In this document: positions 1 to 14,500 of the stretch, piece by piece
Numbering within the stretch: the first letter of the stretch is position 1
How the letters are laid out: every line of letters starts with the position of its first letter
NCBI GenBank assembly: GCA_037903355.1
Contig: JBAJFE010000004.1
Location: 6,060,001-6,124,000 of the forward strand
DNA: 64,000 bases
From: Trichuris trichiura
Taxonomy: Eukaryota > Nematoda > Enoplea > Trichinellida > Trichuridae
Reading direction: 5' to 3'
Notes under the pieces: model-generated
Told to the model about the DNA's origin: nothing
Seen by the model: the letters and a program-made list of their open reading frames with translations, nothing else
Database searches by the model: none
Program-made: the position numbers and the translations under genes

Positions 1-210
1 TCGGAGCCAGCATGAGTTCGTGAGATTTAAAGTGCTGGCGTGTCTGAAATGGGTCGTTTCTAACGCCGTGAAGGCAGAACGGCGTTGTTTCAAAAAGCGG
101 CCTTCTCTTCCCACATTAAGTGTGCTCGTTTCTCCTGCTTCGATCATCTTAGCAGGACTACTTGCACTAACAGCGCAGTGATGACTATCAAAAACCATTG
201 GATAAAACTA

Positions 211-613
211 GATGCTATTTCATGTGTATTCTAAAATTTTCGCGGGATTTTTTAACCTGTTGTTCATTTCACGCTTATTTAGATTTGTTCTCGTGCCGCC
301 GTCGTGGAAGGTCGGTTGGAAGCTCGCTGCGCCGTCTGACTGACTAGGCGGGACCGAAACCTGACGGCTCAAGATAGAGCTGACGGCAGTAGGTCTCTGC
401 TAAAGTTGGTCGGATGGGGCGGCTTGCAACCATAAAGACCGTCCCGACGGACGGTACAATTTACGCTGATGACGGGTCCAGCGGAGACCCGAAAGCTCCG
501 TTAAGGTTTTTAAATAAACGTGTAATGAACAACGGGTTAAAAAATCCCGCGAAAATTTTAAAATACAAATTAAAAAAACCCGTTACGAAGAAAGAAAAAA
601 GATGCTATTTCAT
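211..613. repeat. Inverted repeat flanked by 13-bp direct repeats
   Basis: Two arms of about 58 nt (226-284 and 508-566) are reverse complements with few mismatches; both contain TCCCGCGAAAATTTT or its complement. The 13-mer GATGCTATTTCAT occurs directly at 211-223 and again at 601-613. The left copy abuts the left arm, while about 35 bp separate the right arm from the right copy. This looks like a small non-autonomous element with terminal inverted repeats, or a foldback, plus a target duplication. No transposase remains. An ATG-initiated 69-codon frame overlaps it but has no recognisable content. Confidence 0.55.
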
Positions 614-2380
614 AAGTTATTGAACTAAGGAGAGTTGTGCGTCCAGGTTGGAAGTAATACAGTTTTTGCCATTTTGCGGTTTCAGACTGCGCCTAGCCAA
701 TGAGAAAACTCACAGGAGATTTTATGTTCAGCCATTAATTTCTAAAGCTATTGGTTATTTTTGTTTGCGTGTTATAAGCGTATAACTTACTGATTTGAGC
801 AGCTGGTCTTTTTAAATGATACAATGCTGAATGAAATGCGCGAGTTTTTTCAAACATTCGTACTGAAATAGTTTCCCTCGTTGCATGCCTTTTGTTTTTT
901 GTATTCAGTTCCATATTTGAAAGCTGATTGTAGTCTGTTTTATGGAAGCGCTGGGCAATAATGTTTCTTCAAGGCTACTATCAGAAGCGTAAGGTATCGT
1001 CTGAGACTTTTATTCTTCTACCCTTTGTTGAATGATCATGTTGCCTCACTATGGAACATTGAAACTGTTAATAAATATACGAATTGCGTTGGGAGTAAAC
1101 TTAACGTTTCTCTAAAAAGATAGAAGTGAATAGCAGTTTTAATGTCACGAGTTAAGGAGGAGATGAAAAAGGCCGATGAACGTTGCATTACGCGGGCCTA
1201 AAATGGAATGGAGCTGATTGCATAGATAAACTGTGACGTCTTCTGATGATAGTGTATTCGACTGAACTACGTCTTAACCACTTCTCAGGGGTTTGGATAT
1301 TGTCGTGACTGCAAACGTTAACAGTTCCACTTCTGTCTTCTCAGTAATAAACAGCACGCCGTAAACGTCTCTGGGTCATTAGAGTGGACTAGGCATACGT
1401 GAAGTGCCATTTCTGAATGCGTTACGTGCAAACCAAAAATCATTAATGGGAAACGAATTTTATACGCAATATCGGCTTTTCGTTGGAACAGGCAGCCTGC
1501 TTTGAGCAATGACTGCACATTTGTCTCTCCCAGACAAATCAATTGACATACACATAGGGAAATACTAAACCAGACAGCATCAACTGAGAGAATTGAAATG
1601 AGTTTGTCTTTCTAACGTGCAGTGGAGACAAAGCAAAGAGAATGTGCAATTTTTCGCAATAGCATAGGAAAAGAGCTCTTCCAATTTTAATCCATGCAAA
1701 AATATTCACACGTAACTTTAACTTGAATTTTCATTGCGTTTTCGATAATGAATTTGATTGGTCGTTGTCAACGTCACCGTTTCAACCCCTCTCTGCTTTA
1801 AACTGCATATGAATTTGTCATATTCAAGCTATCTCTTTAGTACCCGCCATTATGATCTCTGGGTCATTCATTCCACCCAGGCACTGAACGTAGGAAAAGA
1901 ATTTTCTTGAAAGTTATGCAGTTAAGCTCGAGCTTAAATAAATCCTTGTTTCCATAAGCAACATGAAAATTTATGCACCCATTAAGAAATTTTACGTATT
2001 TGTTGCAACACTTGACATGCAATTTATGCAATGCTCATCCAGTTCGTTTTTAGTAGTCTTACTTCTTTAAACGTTTTATGGTTTCGTATGATATTAAGAA
2101 GAAAAGTATGGTATTTTTATAATGCTTTACGCCGATTTACTTCACCGCAATTTTTTCGAGATAATAGAATGCAGAAACGTTAAAATACAGTACCTTTGAT
2201 GTTCAGGTTCGAATAACCAGTTGACCTGTTACCTGGGAGAATCGATGAAACTTGCATTTGGTCGTTCACTGAGTTGTTTGCTCTGTCTGTCGGTTGGTAG
2301 GTCGGTTGGTTGGTAGATCGTGCGGCTGTATTGCCTAACTGTTGTCAGGTCGTCGCTGAATAATCAGCTGCTGCCGCAGA
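614..2380. other. Intergenic, no gene recognised
   Basis: No reading frame here has recognisable content. A short GGTTGG-rich tract lies at about 2290-2317, close to the tubulin start, and may belong to the promoter or 5' leader. Confidence 0.5.
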
Positions 2381-4423
<2,043 letters not shown>

Positions 4424-5569
4424 TTTCATAAGCTGCCTGGCATTGTTTCAGCTAACGGATTCATTCTAAAGCCATTTAATAGTAACGGTTCCCACATCGT
4501 TATAATGAAATCAGTGCTATGTACTCCTGCATTCGACAGCTTTCAGCTATACGTGGCCGCTTTCTCAATTGGCGTGTTCGTGCTAAGTGTGCTTCACTTA
4601 TTCATCAACACATTCACTAGCAATGATTTCAAAGTTTATTAAACTTACTCTTTTCTTCCTGCTCAAACAGTTGGTAATACGCTAACACGTTAATAGTTTT
4701 TCGTGGTATCAACATATTCAATGAATAATACTTTCCAGTCACCGTTGATACATCAACGTCCTATTTGCTACTGACGAGGGAACTGCTTTTCAGTTGAAGT
4801 TACTTTGAAATTTTGTATGTAATTTCTTCCTAAAGAAAACCATGTTTAACCGAATGCTGTATACCCATGGGGTAAAAAAGTGGCAAACTGGGCAAGTAAA
4901 AGTAAGCAATTGATGGTGCTGCCGTGTCATGTTCCTTTCCGTCTGTCAGCGCATCTTTAAGGAAAGCGGCTGAGCTGGTCAGTGTCTAGTTCTCCTTCAC
5001 CTAACCTTCAATCTTTGGACTGCGAAGTAATTGGGATTTTCCAATTGTTATATCCAGAGCTACTTCATACTGCGTTACCGTTAAGACAGCAGTTCGCAAT
5101 TTTAGAAGGCAGTTATATGAAATAAGAGTGCTTCACGTAGCCGCTTTTGAGTTGGGAAAAAATCTGAAATTTCTAGCGATGTTAGTGGGGAGGAGGAAGG
5201 CAGTACTCCAATCTTTAAGATCTTTCAATCCTAACTGAATGCAGTAAATCTAATTTCGAGATGTGGTCAGCTGGTGTAATGAGTGACGGTGAGATTATAA
5301 ATCGTTATCAGAGACATCGAGTATCAAAGGCAATGTTAAGATGTTGGCAAGAAAATGAGATAAAAGAATCTAAGCAGAGATAGGTGGCTATGCGTGGGCT
5401 GCTTATAAAGTCCCCGGAAAAACCAAATGGAAACTTAGTTTCCACGTTTTGTGCAACATATCTTCCGTCAAGCTTTGAAGAGTTTTGAAGGCGATGTTTC
5501 TACCACTGCTACCCTTCTGCTATGTAGAATTCTGAGGACTGTTTATTTTACCATGATGGCATTGGGTGT
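4424..5569. other. Intergenic, tubulin 3' flank
   Basis: Downstream flank of alpha-tubulin, AT-rich, with no coding signal or recognised repeat. An ATTAAA at about 4637 could serve as the polyadenylation signal. Confidence 0.4.
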
Positions 5570-6530
5570 TTCGGCTGATCCATAGACTCAGAGTCGATTC
5601 TTTTTTAAAAGTACACTTTATGTTTTTCCGTAGAGAAAAAGGTCTGGAAGAGCAATGTTCAGACCGTATGGAGAATCTCGAACAATTTTTCAGGGAAATC
5701 CAGGAAAAATTTACTTCGCGTTTCTTGATGAATGAGATGGTGCGTTATTATGACGGAATAAACGTCTGCGATGCAACTTCTCTCGCCGTTTCCTGACCAG
5801 TGTTCTCTCTAACTGCGGCGCAAACTTGGATTACCTAGCTTTTGTAACAGCTTCTGGCGACTATCTCCCTGTTTCGAGAAGGTTAATCAAAATCACACCG
5901 CCCTGAAAAATACAGATGTCTTCGGTGGCGTATTTGGTTTGAGCTTCACTGTTCCTTAGATCGGATTTTGCTTCCCGGATTATATTGGTGAATCCATGTT
6001 TCATCTCAGTGATAATTCGATTGAAGAACTCATACTGATACGCTTCAATTTTCGGTAGAAGCTTTCGAGAAAGGTTGGTGGGCCTTTCTAATCAGCTATT
6101 CAGTGAGCAATGCTTTTGGGATTTAACGTGTTGAAAGCGTTCTCAGACCAATGATTTCGTGTACAACTGCAAGCGTTGGTTCGAGCTAGACATCCTGATC
6201 ACATTAGCAATCCTCCTGAACCGTAATTCGGCGATCTGTTTCCATTCGGTTTCAAACGGGAGTCGGTCTACTTGCCTGCTGTCGTGATTGATCTTCCTGT
6301 TCTTCGGTTATCTTTGATGTCCTTTCTACCCTCTTTGAAAAGCGTTGTCTATTCGTGGGTAACTGACTTGGATGGAGCACTGCCGTTATAAACTTCTGCA
6401 AAGCTTCGATAATCTTTACAGATTATCGCTCAAGGCGTTATCAGGAACATAATGTTTGCTCTAACTTCGAAATAGTTTTTCAACGTTGTGAAAAACTGAT
6501 TACGTAGAGCTCGCCTTCCACCATAAAGAG
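5570..6530 (-). mobile_element. Decayed mariner transposase
   Basis: Read on the minus strand across several frames, this stretch follows a mariner transposase from end to end. It starts with an N-terminal helix-turn-helix region (TTLKNYFEVRAN at ~6490, DRRITVQED near 6230). Next comes FFNRIITEMKH, which corresponds to the first catalytic block, and then GGVILINLLETGR near 5880. Last is NNAPSHSS near 5740, matching the family's DNAPAH with the catalytic Asp changed. At least four stops and several frameshifts separate the pieces, so it is inactive. No terminal repeats were identified. A plus-strand frame at 5566-5796 is only the antisense of this fossil. Confidence 0.7.
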
Positions 6531-6606
6531 AAGGGTCTGGATAAGGTTACCTCTCCGCACAAGTCGAAAAATGGCAGAGATAAGATCGTTTTGCGTTGTT
6601 TCTTAC

Positions 6607-6955
6607 CGTCCCGTTAAGAATTGCAGAAACCCTTTCTGAATTTTTTTGGAACAGCTTGCATATGTCATATCGTCTAACATGATCTGGTAAAGGAAGGCGG
6701 ATTACTAGAACGCTGTTTTAAGAATGACTTACTTCGTGTTTCCATCTGCCCTATTTCCATGTTGAGCACGCTGGAATTAAAAGAGTTGCCTATTACGAAC
6801 AGTGCTCTGATGTACGACTTTCGGACTCCTAAAGCTGTTCTCATTACGTTGTTTACGATTTCTGAGATTTCGCCACTGCGTTGTTTACGAAAGCTCACTG
6901 GAGACTGAACAATTTCAGCATTTGGATTTTGTCTCTTAGCCGTCCCATCTTCACA
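6607..6955 (-). CDS. Possible two-exon remnant, unknown product
   Basis: On the minus strand a 223-nt open stretch (6955 down to 6733) and a 77-nt stretch (6683 down to 6607) join in phase. The first follows the acceptor TTTACAG and ends at the donor GTAAGT; the second follows TTTACCAG and ends at GTAAGA. Together they encode about 100 aa, containing NPNAEIVQSPVSF and RRYDICKLFQKNSER. I do not recognise the product. No start exon is clear: an open stretch upstream ends in a stop at its splice donor. Downstream the mariner fossil begins within about 80 bp. It may be a gene remnant broken by the transposon, or chance. Confidence 0.3.
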
Positions 6956-6985
6956 CTGTAAATTATTCGTCTATCTTTTTCTGCG

Positions 6986-7040
6986 CTTACCTAAGCTGAA
7001 GCCTGAAAATAAGGCATATTTTGCCTTCGGCTTAGGTAAG
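6986..7040. repeat. Short hairpin inverted repeat
   Basis: Arms of 18 nt (6986-7003 and 7023-7040) pair with three mismatches around a 19-nt loop. It sits just upstream of the minus-strand candidate exons. Its function is unknown. Confidence 0.5.
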
Positions 7041-7619
7041 AACAGGACAAGATGAGCGGAATGCTCGCCAGTAAGCGCAGAACGGCATAATCACTTGCCT
7101 AGTGGAAAAGAACCTGCATTTTTCACGCGGTGGGGTAGCTGAGTGACAAGATTCCAACATTTACACTACCTGCGACTATACATATGTCGTTTCTCACGTT
7201 CATATATTCAAAGATGTCATCTGTAAGCGTTTAGGTGACTGAGACATCTGTGCAAGGTCAGTGAAGCGCTGATTGACTAACCTGTCTGCCGAAAAAAGCT
7301 ATCTGGTTCTTTGTCGCCTACAAAACAGCCTCATTACATTGCGTTCCAGGAGTCACCGCACGTTTTCAGTTAATTGAACTTTTCATCATACTGTCGCGAC
7401 ATGAGTTAACCTTTCTCTTGCTTGATATGTTCAGAAAAGTTTCAAAGTCCGACTTAAAGTGGATTATCACAGAGGCGCGCTGCAGTAGCATATTCATATG
7501 CTAACGCTTTCTTACGCATACCGTACTCAGGCAGAGATCGCGAAACGTTGGAAAGACATTTTTTGCTATGCAAAACGTCAGAACCACTGAGGGAAGAAGA
7601 AATGTTCCAAAAGTATTGC

Positions 7620-8340
7620 GCAGTGAGAGACCAGGTTACCCTCGTGTAGTCCAAGATGCGCTAGAAGATGACTGCAACCGTAGAGTTCAATTCTGTGACA
7701 CATTTCTGCAGAAGACCGAAAATAAGCGATAGACACTGACAAAGTTTTATCATTTGACCAAAGAATGAACATTCAAAGTCAGTAGTTATCTCAACTGTCA
7801 TAACGTTATTTTGTGTTCTAGCACGGGTCCACTGTAGACTGTATCACCAGCAGCGAATGTTTCTGGAGTCACCGTTTGATCAGAAATCTGGTCTAGAGCA
7901 AGCCTGGGCCATTCTTCTTTGACAGCTGAACAGTCAGCGTTGCGTCTTACATGGAAGCGGTCATGGACAAGGTGATGCCGTACATAAAAGCGATGGATCG
8001 TCCGGTCATAGATAATGGGACACCGGCTCATTATGCAATGTTTGTGAGAATTATCTTAATGAAGATATTTCGATTTCATGGAGTGGGAATGGGACTATTC
8101 TGATGACCGCTAAGAAGCTCAAAACTTACCGCCCCAGGCATTTCCTTACGTAGTACCACCAAAGATTGGGAGTATACCAAGATGAGTTTTTCTATGCGCA
8201 TTTTAAAAAGCACAGCTGAAGTTGATGTGCACTTATGCAAGCGCGTATATTAGCCTGTCCTAGAAAGGGCTGAAAACTGAATTGAGGCCAGTGAGGCATA
8301 TGTGGACGTGCATTAATTTGTGCATCTCATATGATATGCT
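7620..8340 (+). mobile_element. Decayed Tc1/mariner-superfamily transposase
   Basis: One plus-strand frame reads, through about ten stop codons, as a DDE-3 type transposase. It begins YPRVVQDALEDDCNRRVQFC at ~7632. A degraded first catalytic block follows (LTKE, stop, TFK), then SYLNCHNV, a VSGVTV strand near 7870, and a C-terminal part near 8240-8320 ending with CINLC. This is a different, older family from the mariner at 5.6-6.5 kb and lies on the opposite strand. The family call rests on the order of weak matches, so it is tentative. Confidence 0.5.
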
Positions 8341-8855
8341 AAATTGTGCTTCTTCAAGTATGAAATGCTGAAAAATGTATCCTTTCGTAACAGACCCAGA
8401 AAGCTTAGTTCCTTACGTTCTCCTATATGCTCAGCTTGCTAAAGAATGAAATGCTTTATTAGAAGTCCCCATAGATGTATTCAAAGCCTTTGAGGCGGGC
8501 GTTTTTGCCCGGGCTTCAACGCAACGAATAATAGCAAACATTCAAATGGAAACTTTAAACCTGTGGGTGTTTTCAGAGAGGCTGGGTGAATCGTAAATTA
8601 TGCGATAGAGTGCCCCTTTAATTTTTTCTCGATTTTTTCTTCCTCTAGTTAACTGTGGATTTTAAACTTAGTGATTGTCCCTTAAGTGTCTACATTGGTC
8701 CGCATTCCTGTTGTGGTTATGTCCATTGGTTTCAGAACTTCAACACCCCTTCCCGGCTGTGGAGCGAAGCAGTTAGTCGAGGATGCAACACTTGAATTGG
8801 CTTATGATGTTTGATCAATGGTCGTTCATGACCTTTGCTGCCTCTGTTAAACATA

Positions 8856-10029
8856 CAGTCGGCCTTCGTTATCCGCGGTTAATTCGTCCAACATTTTGAG
8901 CGTTTTACAGTGTTAAGTTGAATTCCGCGTTATATAGGCTACCCTATGAAAAAGATTAAATAGCTTATATTCTAACCGCGTATTTCGTCCTGCCCCCTTG
9001 AATTCCTTCCGGAACGGTTATCATACGCAGTGATCCTTCGAAGCTTGGTACTACGGAATCTAGTTACAAGATAAGGACATCAATGAGACTGCGCTTGTCC
9101 AATGGGGCCAGCGATCAGAATCCAGGCCATTAGATACAAGAAAGGATGAAAGTAAGACGCTCTTTTTTTAAACGCCTAGATTTAATAAGTTAAGCGATGT
9201 ACCGAAGCGCGGAATGGGTACAGAGCAAGGGAAATATAAAATTCATAGGACAAATTAAGCAGAAATATTGAACATCGCACAGAACACACCCACACAGAGC
9301 AAAACGTCTACAGCAGAAACGTTTGGCGCATTATTAATCAATTTACCCACTTCCTGTAGGTGGGCGCAGATCTCCTGGAGGACGACCAATACTACGGTTT
9401 CCTGAGCTTGCGGTAGCGAAACCTCTCGCCTTAGGTTCCGCAGCTGCCGGAGCTTTATTCAAAAACACTGTTAAAGGGAACTGTCTCTCCCCTTTCTTCG
9501 CTTCTTCGAATAAATCTTGTATCGGCTTCAACGAAGCCGCTATTCCTCGTGTAACCATGATGCTACGTTCTATAGATGGATCCTATTCAGCAATCATATC
9601 CTTTAGGATCTGCACTGGCTGGAAAATACTGGCAAGCTTTTGCAGCGTTCAATCTGAGGGTGTCTAAGCTCCTGTATCTTCCATAACGTCGTCGTCATCA
9701 CTGCCCAAAGGTGATTGCATCAGTTCCTCGAGTTCCTCGTTGGTGAATGGTTCTCCACAATCTTCTATGTACTCCCTGATATCTTGTTCTATCATGTCGG
9801 AAAAAGCCTCATCTCCCAACTCCTTGGCAAGATTCACTACGTCTATGACGTCCTCATCGATGGCGCCTGAGTCTTCTCATTCACTGATTGCGTCTCCCTG
9901 CAAACGCTTCCAGCAGCCACTGACTGTTCTAAGCTTCATCTCGTGTACTGCAGTGTAAAAGATGACGTCATTATTTCACGTCGGATAAACTGCGGTGTAT
10001 AAAATCCGCGGATAACGAGGGGTATTCTG
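8856..10029 (-). mobile_element. Internally deleted pogo/Tigger element
   Basis: Terminal inverted repeats share the core TCGTTATCCGCGG, starting CAG at 8856 and ending CTG at 10029. A TA precedes the left end; the matching right-side base pair has decayed. Inside, on the minus strand, about 9343-9900 encodes only the acidic C-terminal part of a pogo-type transposase: LAKELGDEAFSDMIEQDI, a run of Asp/Glu, then QDLFEEAKKGERQ. Two or three stops interrupt it. The DNA-binding and catalytic domains are missing, so this is a 1.17-kb non-autonomous deletion derivative. Confidence 0.75.
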
Positions 10030-10554
10030 AAACCAGATACCAGTATGGGTTGCATGGCAGGTATTTCGTTCTTATTTCCGTCATTTGGAAAAGGTCGCGA
10101 AACGCTAGTTCTTGTAAAGGAGATACGATACTGAATGCAACGGAGAAGACAGAAAGAGATAAAACTTTTAATTGACGAAAGACAATAGGGCAGTATCAAT
10201 CAACGGGGACAGTAGCGCCCGAAGATGGGCAGCAACGCACTTCGTAATGTAAGAGACGAATGTAAGATGCATGAGCACTGAGATTTCCGAAAACAAACTG
10301 CTCTCATTCATAGCGACCGAAGCTCTTACATCTAAAGAGCAGAGGTAAACCTGTGGATAAACGAATAACAAGGGGTTAACGAACTTAGAAACGAATACAG
10401 ATGGGAAAAAACCGACAGAAGCTACAATAGAGTACGCTCCACGAGATGTGTTGTAACAGCAAGGTTGCATCAGCCGACGGGCTACCTTCCAGTAAATGTG
10501 CGATCAAACCGACTACGTATGTCGTCTAGTCCCCGAACGTGACATAGTGTAGGC
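10030..10554. other. Intergenic, no gene recognised
   Basis: Between the Tigger end and the BRF1-like fragment. A minus-strand open frame at 10168-10470 has no recognisable content. No repeat was identified. Confidence 0.4.
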
Positions 10555-10785
10555 ATTGCGAGGACTTCCATAACTGAAATTATTTGACTTCAGATGGCCG
10601 CTTATATGCGCAGCGAACATGGAAAGCTCGACGGAATGAAAGCGGGAGAATAAAAATGATGGCAAATCAGATATGGCAGTTTCATTAGCGAACAAAGAAG
10701 AACGATCAATCCCTGATCCAGGCTGCATGGATGAAATTGATATAGTAACTGCCTTTTGACAATGAAATAGTAATTCTAGCATACA
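10555..10785 (+). pseudogene. Decayed duplicate of part of BRF1 exon 5
   Basis: This segment aligns along its length with 14140-14345 of the BRF1 last exon 3.5 kb downstream, in the same orientation. For example, CCCTGATCCAG and GCATGGATGA occur in both, as does CTTTTGACA. Similarity around 10700-10760 is high, but small indels and stop codons have accumulated. It covers the region encoding NPDPDCMDD, just before the TBP-binding block. No other BRF1 exons were seen nearby, so this is a partial segmental copy and not an intact paralogue or a full processed copy. Confidence 0.75.
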
Positions 10786-11525
10786 AGAAGCATCCAAGGC
10801 ATTACAGCTGATGCTATATGGGAACGAATTGCGGTATCCTTGCGACCTAACATCAAAATGTATCAATCATATAAAACATGCAACCGTAATCTGATGTTTA
10901 TTAGCGTGAAGAGGAAAGTTAGCGGCTGCAAGTCAATCAATGGAAATCAATTTTTGAGTGGCGAATGCTATGCAACTAAGTGGCTAAACCCGCTGTTGTC
11001 TGTACCTGCAAATCATTTAAACAGTGCTGCTCAGTTTATGCGTTCTGTACTTTCCTCCTGTTTTCGTTGGTGTGTGCGTGGTAGACGTATACTGCAGAAA
11101 TTTTTCAAATAATTGTCTGATCTTTTGCCCTTTTCGGCGGCTAGAGGCTGTTAGCAAAATAAAACCGCTTATTATCTGTACATTTTGAGGCTCCTCAGAT
11201 CGCGACTTCTCGGGACGAGGAGTAAAGGTTTTCGTTGAAGACAAGGTGGGTGAAGTACCGAAACTTTTGGGTATTAAAGGTTTTATTCTATCAGCGGCTA
11301 CTAATTGTCGGAAAGAACATAATGTTACAAAAGATAACCTCTAACGCCGATTATTCAACGTAGTTTGTTTTTTTCCGATAGAGTTCACGTTTCGTAGTTA
11401 TTGACAGGTAGTCTTTGTCTTCATACGTCTAGGTTGTTTTACTATTCCCTGCTGCCGTTGCACGTTTGTTGGGAGGGTAGGCTTTTCAGACCAACCTCAG
11501 TTACTGATTCTTGCAGGAGAGAGCC
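10786..11525. other. BRF1 5' flank
   Basis: No supported gene. It should contain the BRF1 promoter and leader. A pyrimidine-poor but usable acceptor AG at 11515-11516 lies 9 nt before the BRF1 start codon and may be a leader-intron or spliced-leader site. Confidence 0.35.
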
Positions 11526-14500
11526 ATGTCGAAGTGTACGTGTGGTTGTACAGTAATAGATGAAGACCATGTCTTGGGTACGCGAGTGTGCCACGAATGT
11601 GGAATTGTTTTGGAAGAAAATACCCTCGTGTCCGAGCTGACGTTTCAGGAAACTTCCGGGGGTGGTTCTGTTATGGTCGGCAGAATGATTTACGAGGATC
11701 GTTTAAATCAACTGACGCTGCCTATGCTTCGTGTAATTATGCTTCTTTGATAATTTATAATGCGTAGCTTTACAATAATCATGGTTTACTGTTTATGGCA
11801 GCTTGTTTTTCAGCTTGGCAATTCAGAAGATTCGCGGGAAGTCACCCTGGCGAATGCTAAGAAGAAAATGATGATCATCGCAAATCAATTGAACTTGAAT
11901 CAAAACTGTGTTAATACTGCTTTGCGATTTTATAAACTTGCTCTTCATCTTCGTCTGACGATTGGTCGTCCTTTGGAACAAGTCACTGCTTCATTACTTT
12001 ATCTGGCGTGCCGTCTTGATGGAGCTCCATATATGCTTCTCGACTTCTGCGATGTTGTGGAAGTGAATCTCTACTCGCTTGGTCGAACGTTCGTTTTCTT
12101 TTGCCGCAGCTTGTATATAAACCTACCTTCTACTGATCCATCGATTTATGTTCTTCGCTTTGCCAGGAGCCTCAAGTTTGGCGAAAAGGAAAACATGGTA
12201 AACATTTTAGTCAGCAAATAGTTCTGGATTATGTGTGTATTTTTACTCTTTTGATTACTTTAAACCGTTGAAAAGTAAATTATTGTGCGTAGTTTTCTTA
12301 GCCGCTCTCCTGTCTTCAGCAGAAAAAAAATAGTAGCGTAGTAGGGTAACAATGCAATTTAAACTACTTTCTTTTCTGCTGAGGACGAAACGTGATTGAT
12401 CCCGAAGGTACGGTGTCCACAACGGTTAGAAAAGTAAAAAAGTAAATAATTAGGGAGTATACCTTATTTTTTGTTCCGCTTTTAATGTTCTGATGCTGAA
12501 ATGAGCTAGATTGATTCAAGGTGTAAATTTAAGGTAGTTACGTTGGCATTGCGTATTGTGAAACGGTTGCAGCGAGATTGGATAGCCATTGGTCGACGTC
12601 CAGCCGGAATCTGTGGAGCTGCATTACTTCTTGCAGGGCGTTTCTACAAATTTGATTTGTGAGTAAATTTTTGCAATTTATTTTCTATTCGGTGACATAG
12701 GTATCAATGCACTCAACTTTTAATTTCAAAGCTTTCGAAAGTTGAGTGCATTGATACCTGTACAATTTTTCTTAATAACGGCTCATCCATCCGTTGGTAG
12801 AGCAGTTGATTCGGGACATAACGAAAATTGAGAGTATATTTTAGAGAACGTTAGACATGCAAACTGCCGTTAATTTTGCATGCTTGCCCATCTTCCACGT
12901 GCAGAACTATTGTGAAAACCCATTTTTAACTGCTAAGAAGTCCCACTCTTACCGGTGAAGACAGAATAGGCTACTTGGAATAGCATTCTTTTCTGAATTA
13001 CTAGTTCTTCTTTTAATGGTGCTGTTGCCGTGTGTCTTCACGGCATGAAAGCTTTACCCCTTAGAAATCTAATTTATGATTACATTATCATGCATTGTAC
13101 AAGACAAGACATTCTTATTTGTGCAATTTTTTCTCTGTTTGATATTTTGTAAATATAAGTAAGGAAGCTTTTATTGTTGAAAATGTAGCTTTTTGGTACG
13201 GCAGCTTGTGTTTTCATGTTTCTTCTCACGGAATTTGTCCCGTTAAACTTCAAAGCTTTTAATGATATCCCGTAGCTTCACGCGCGGCCCGAAAGCTACG
13301 GGATCTTATTAAAAGTTTTGAGGTTTAACGGGACAAAGTCCGTAAGAAGAAACAAAAGCTTTTACTGTTTTGCAGATAACGTTTTCAACACTGAATGAAG
13401 CGACACTTGTAACTGATTTTGCATCGAAATGAATTTCTGGTATTGATAACAAGGATAATGTGCGATAATTTGTTTCCAACGCAAGGTTAAATAAAAAATA
13501 TTATGCTCGTTCGGTTTAAAGAAAACGTGCAGTTTTGTTACTCCTAATGGTCGTAGCGCCAGAATACAGAATGCATACAGTCATAGCGCCAGAATGTTGA
13601 AGCATGCTTAAGTAGTCTTCTAGAACTGAATTCATTTTCTTGCTATTGAGCTTTGGTTTAGGTCAATTGAGGACATCGCTAATGTTGTCCATGTATGCCT
13701 TGGAGTTCTGAAAAACAGATTGAAAGAGTTCGCGAAAACTCCGTCCGCCAAACTGACGCTGAGAGAATTTGCACTGATTGATCTGGAGGAAGAATGCGAT
13801 CCGCCCTGTTTCAAGCGCGTCATAAAAGAAGTAATGTTTATTTATTCATACAGCAACTTGCAGTTACACGTGACATTTTTTGTTAGAAGGAACATGACAC
13901 AGCCGTGATTGAAAATCTTGGAAACCAACTGGCAGGTGTGGCAGATAAAGTAACTAAAGCCTTGGAAAAGAAAGAAAAGCGGAAAAGAGGGCGCCCAAGG
14001 CTACCGTCTTACTCTCATATCCCTGGCATAAAAGAAACAAGTGAAACAAAGATTAACGAAGAACGAGAAGAATGTAACGCTTCAGTATCCAGCGACACAG
14101 AAAAACCCTGCAGCAGTGGAGCTCTTCATGACGACTCGCCTGTGCTTCCGTCACTGAAAACATTGGGCATTAAATCGCAGCGTCGACGCGCAGAGAATAC
14201 TGAAATACCATTGGAACGGGAAAAGGAGAATAAAGATGCTGTTGATTCAGAATCGGCGGTTTCGCTAGTGAACAACAAAGAACAATCAAACCCTGATCCA
14301 GATTGCATGGATGACATCGATATAAGCAACTATCTTTTGACAGAAAATGAAATTCTTCATAAAACTGAAATATGGACACGTTTTAACTCTGAGTTTTTGG
14401 AGAAGGAACGTTTGAAAGAAGCAGAGCAGCCAGAAACTGAAAAAACCGTGAAGAAACGATCATCCAAAAAACGGACACAAACGCGAGTTGCTGAGACAGT

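Noticed and set aside
5566..5796. Plus-strand frame of 76 codons
   Set aside because: It is the antisense of the mariner fossil, whose minus-strand reading gives family motifs.
7454..8031. Minus-strand frames of 64-77 codons
   Set aside because: They are antisense to the plus-strand Tc1/mariner-type fossil and have no independent support.
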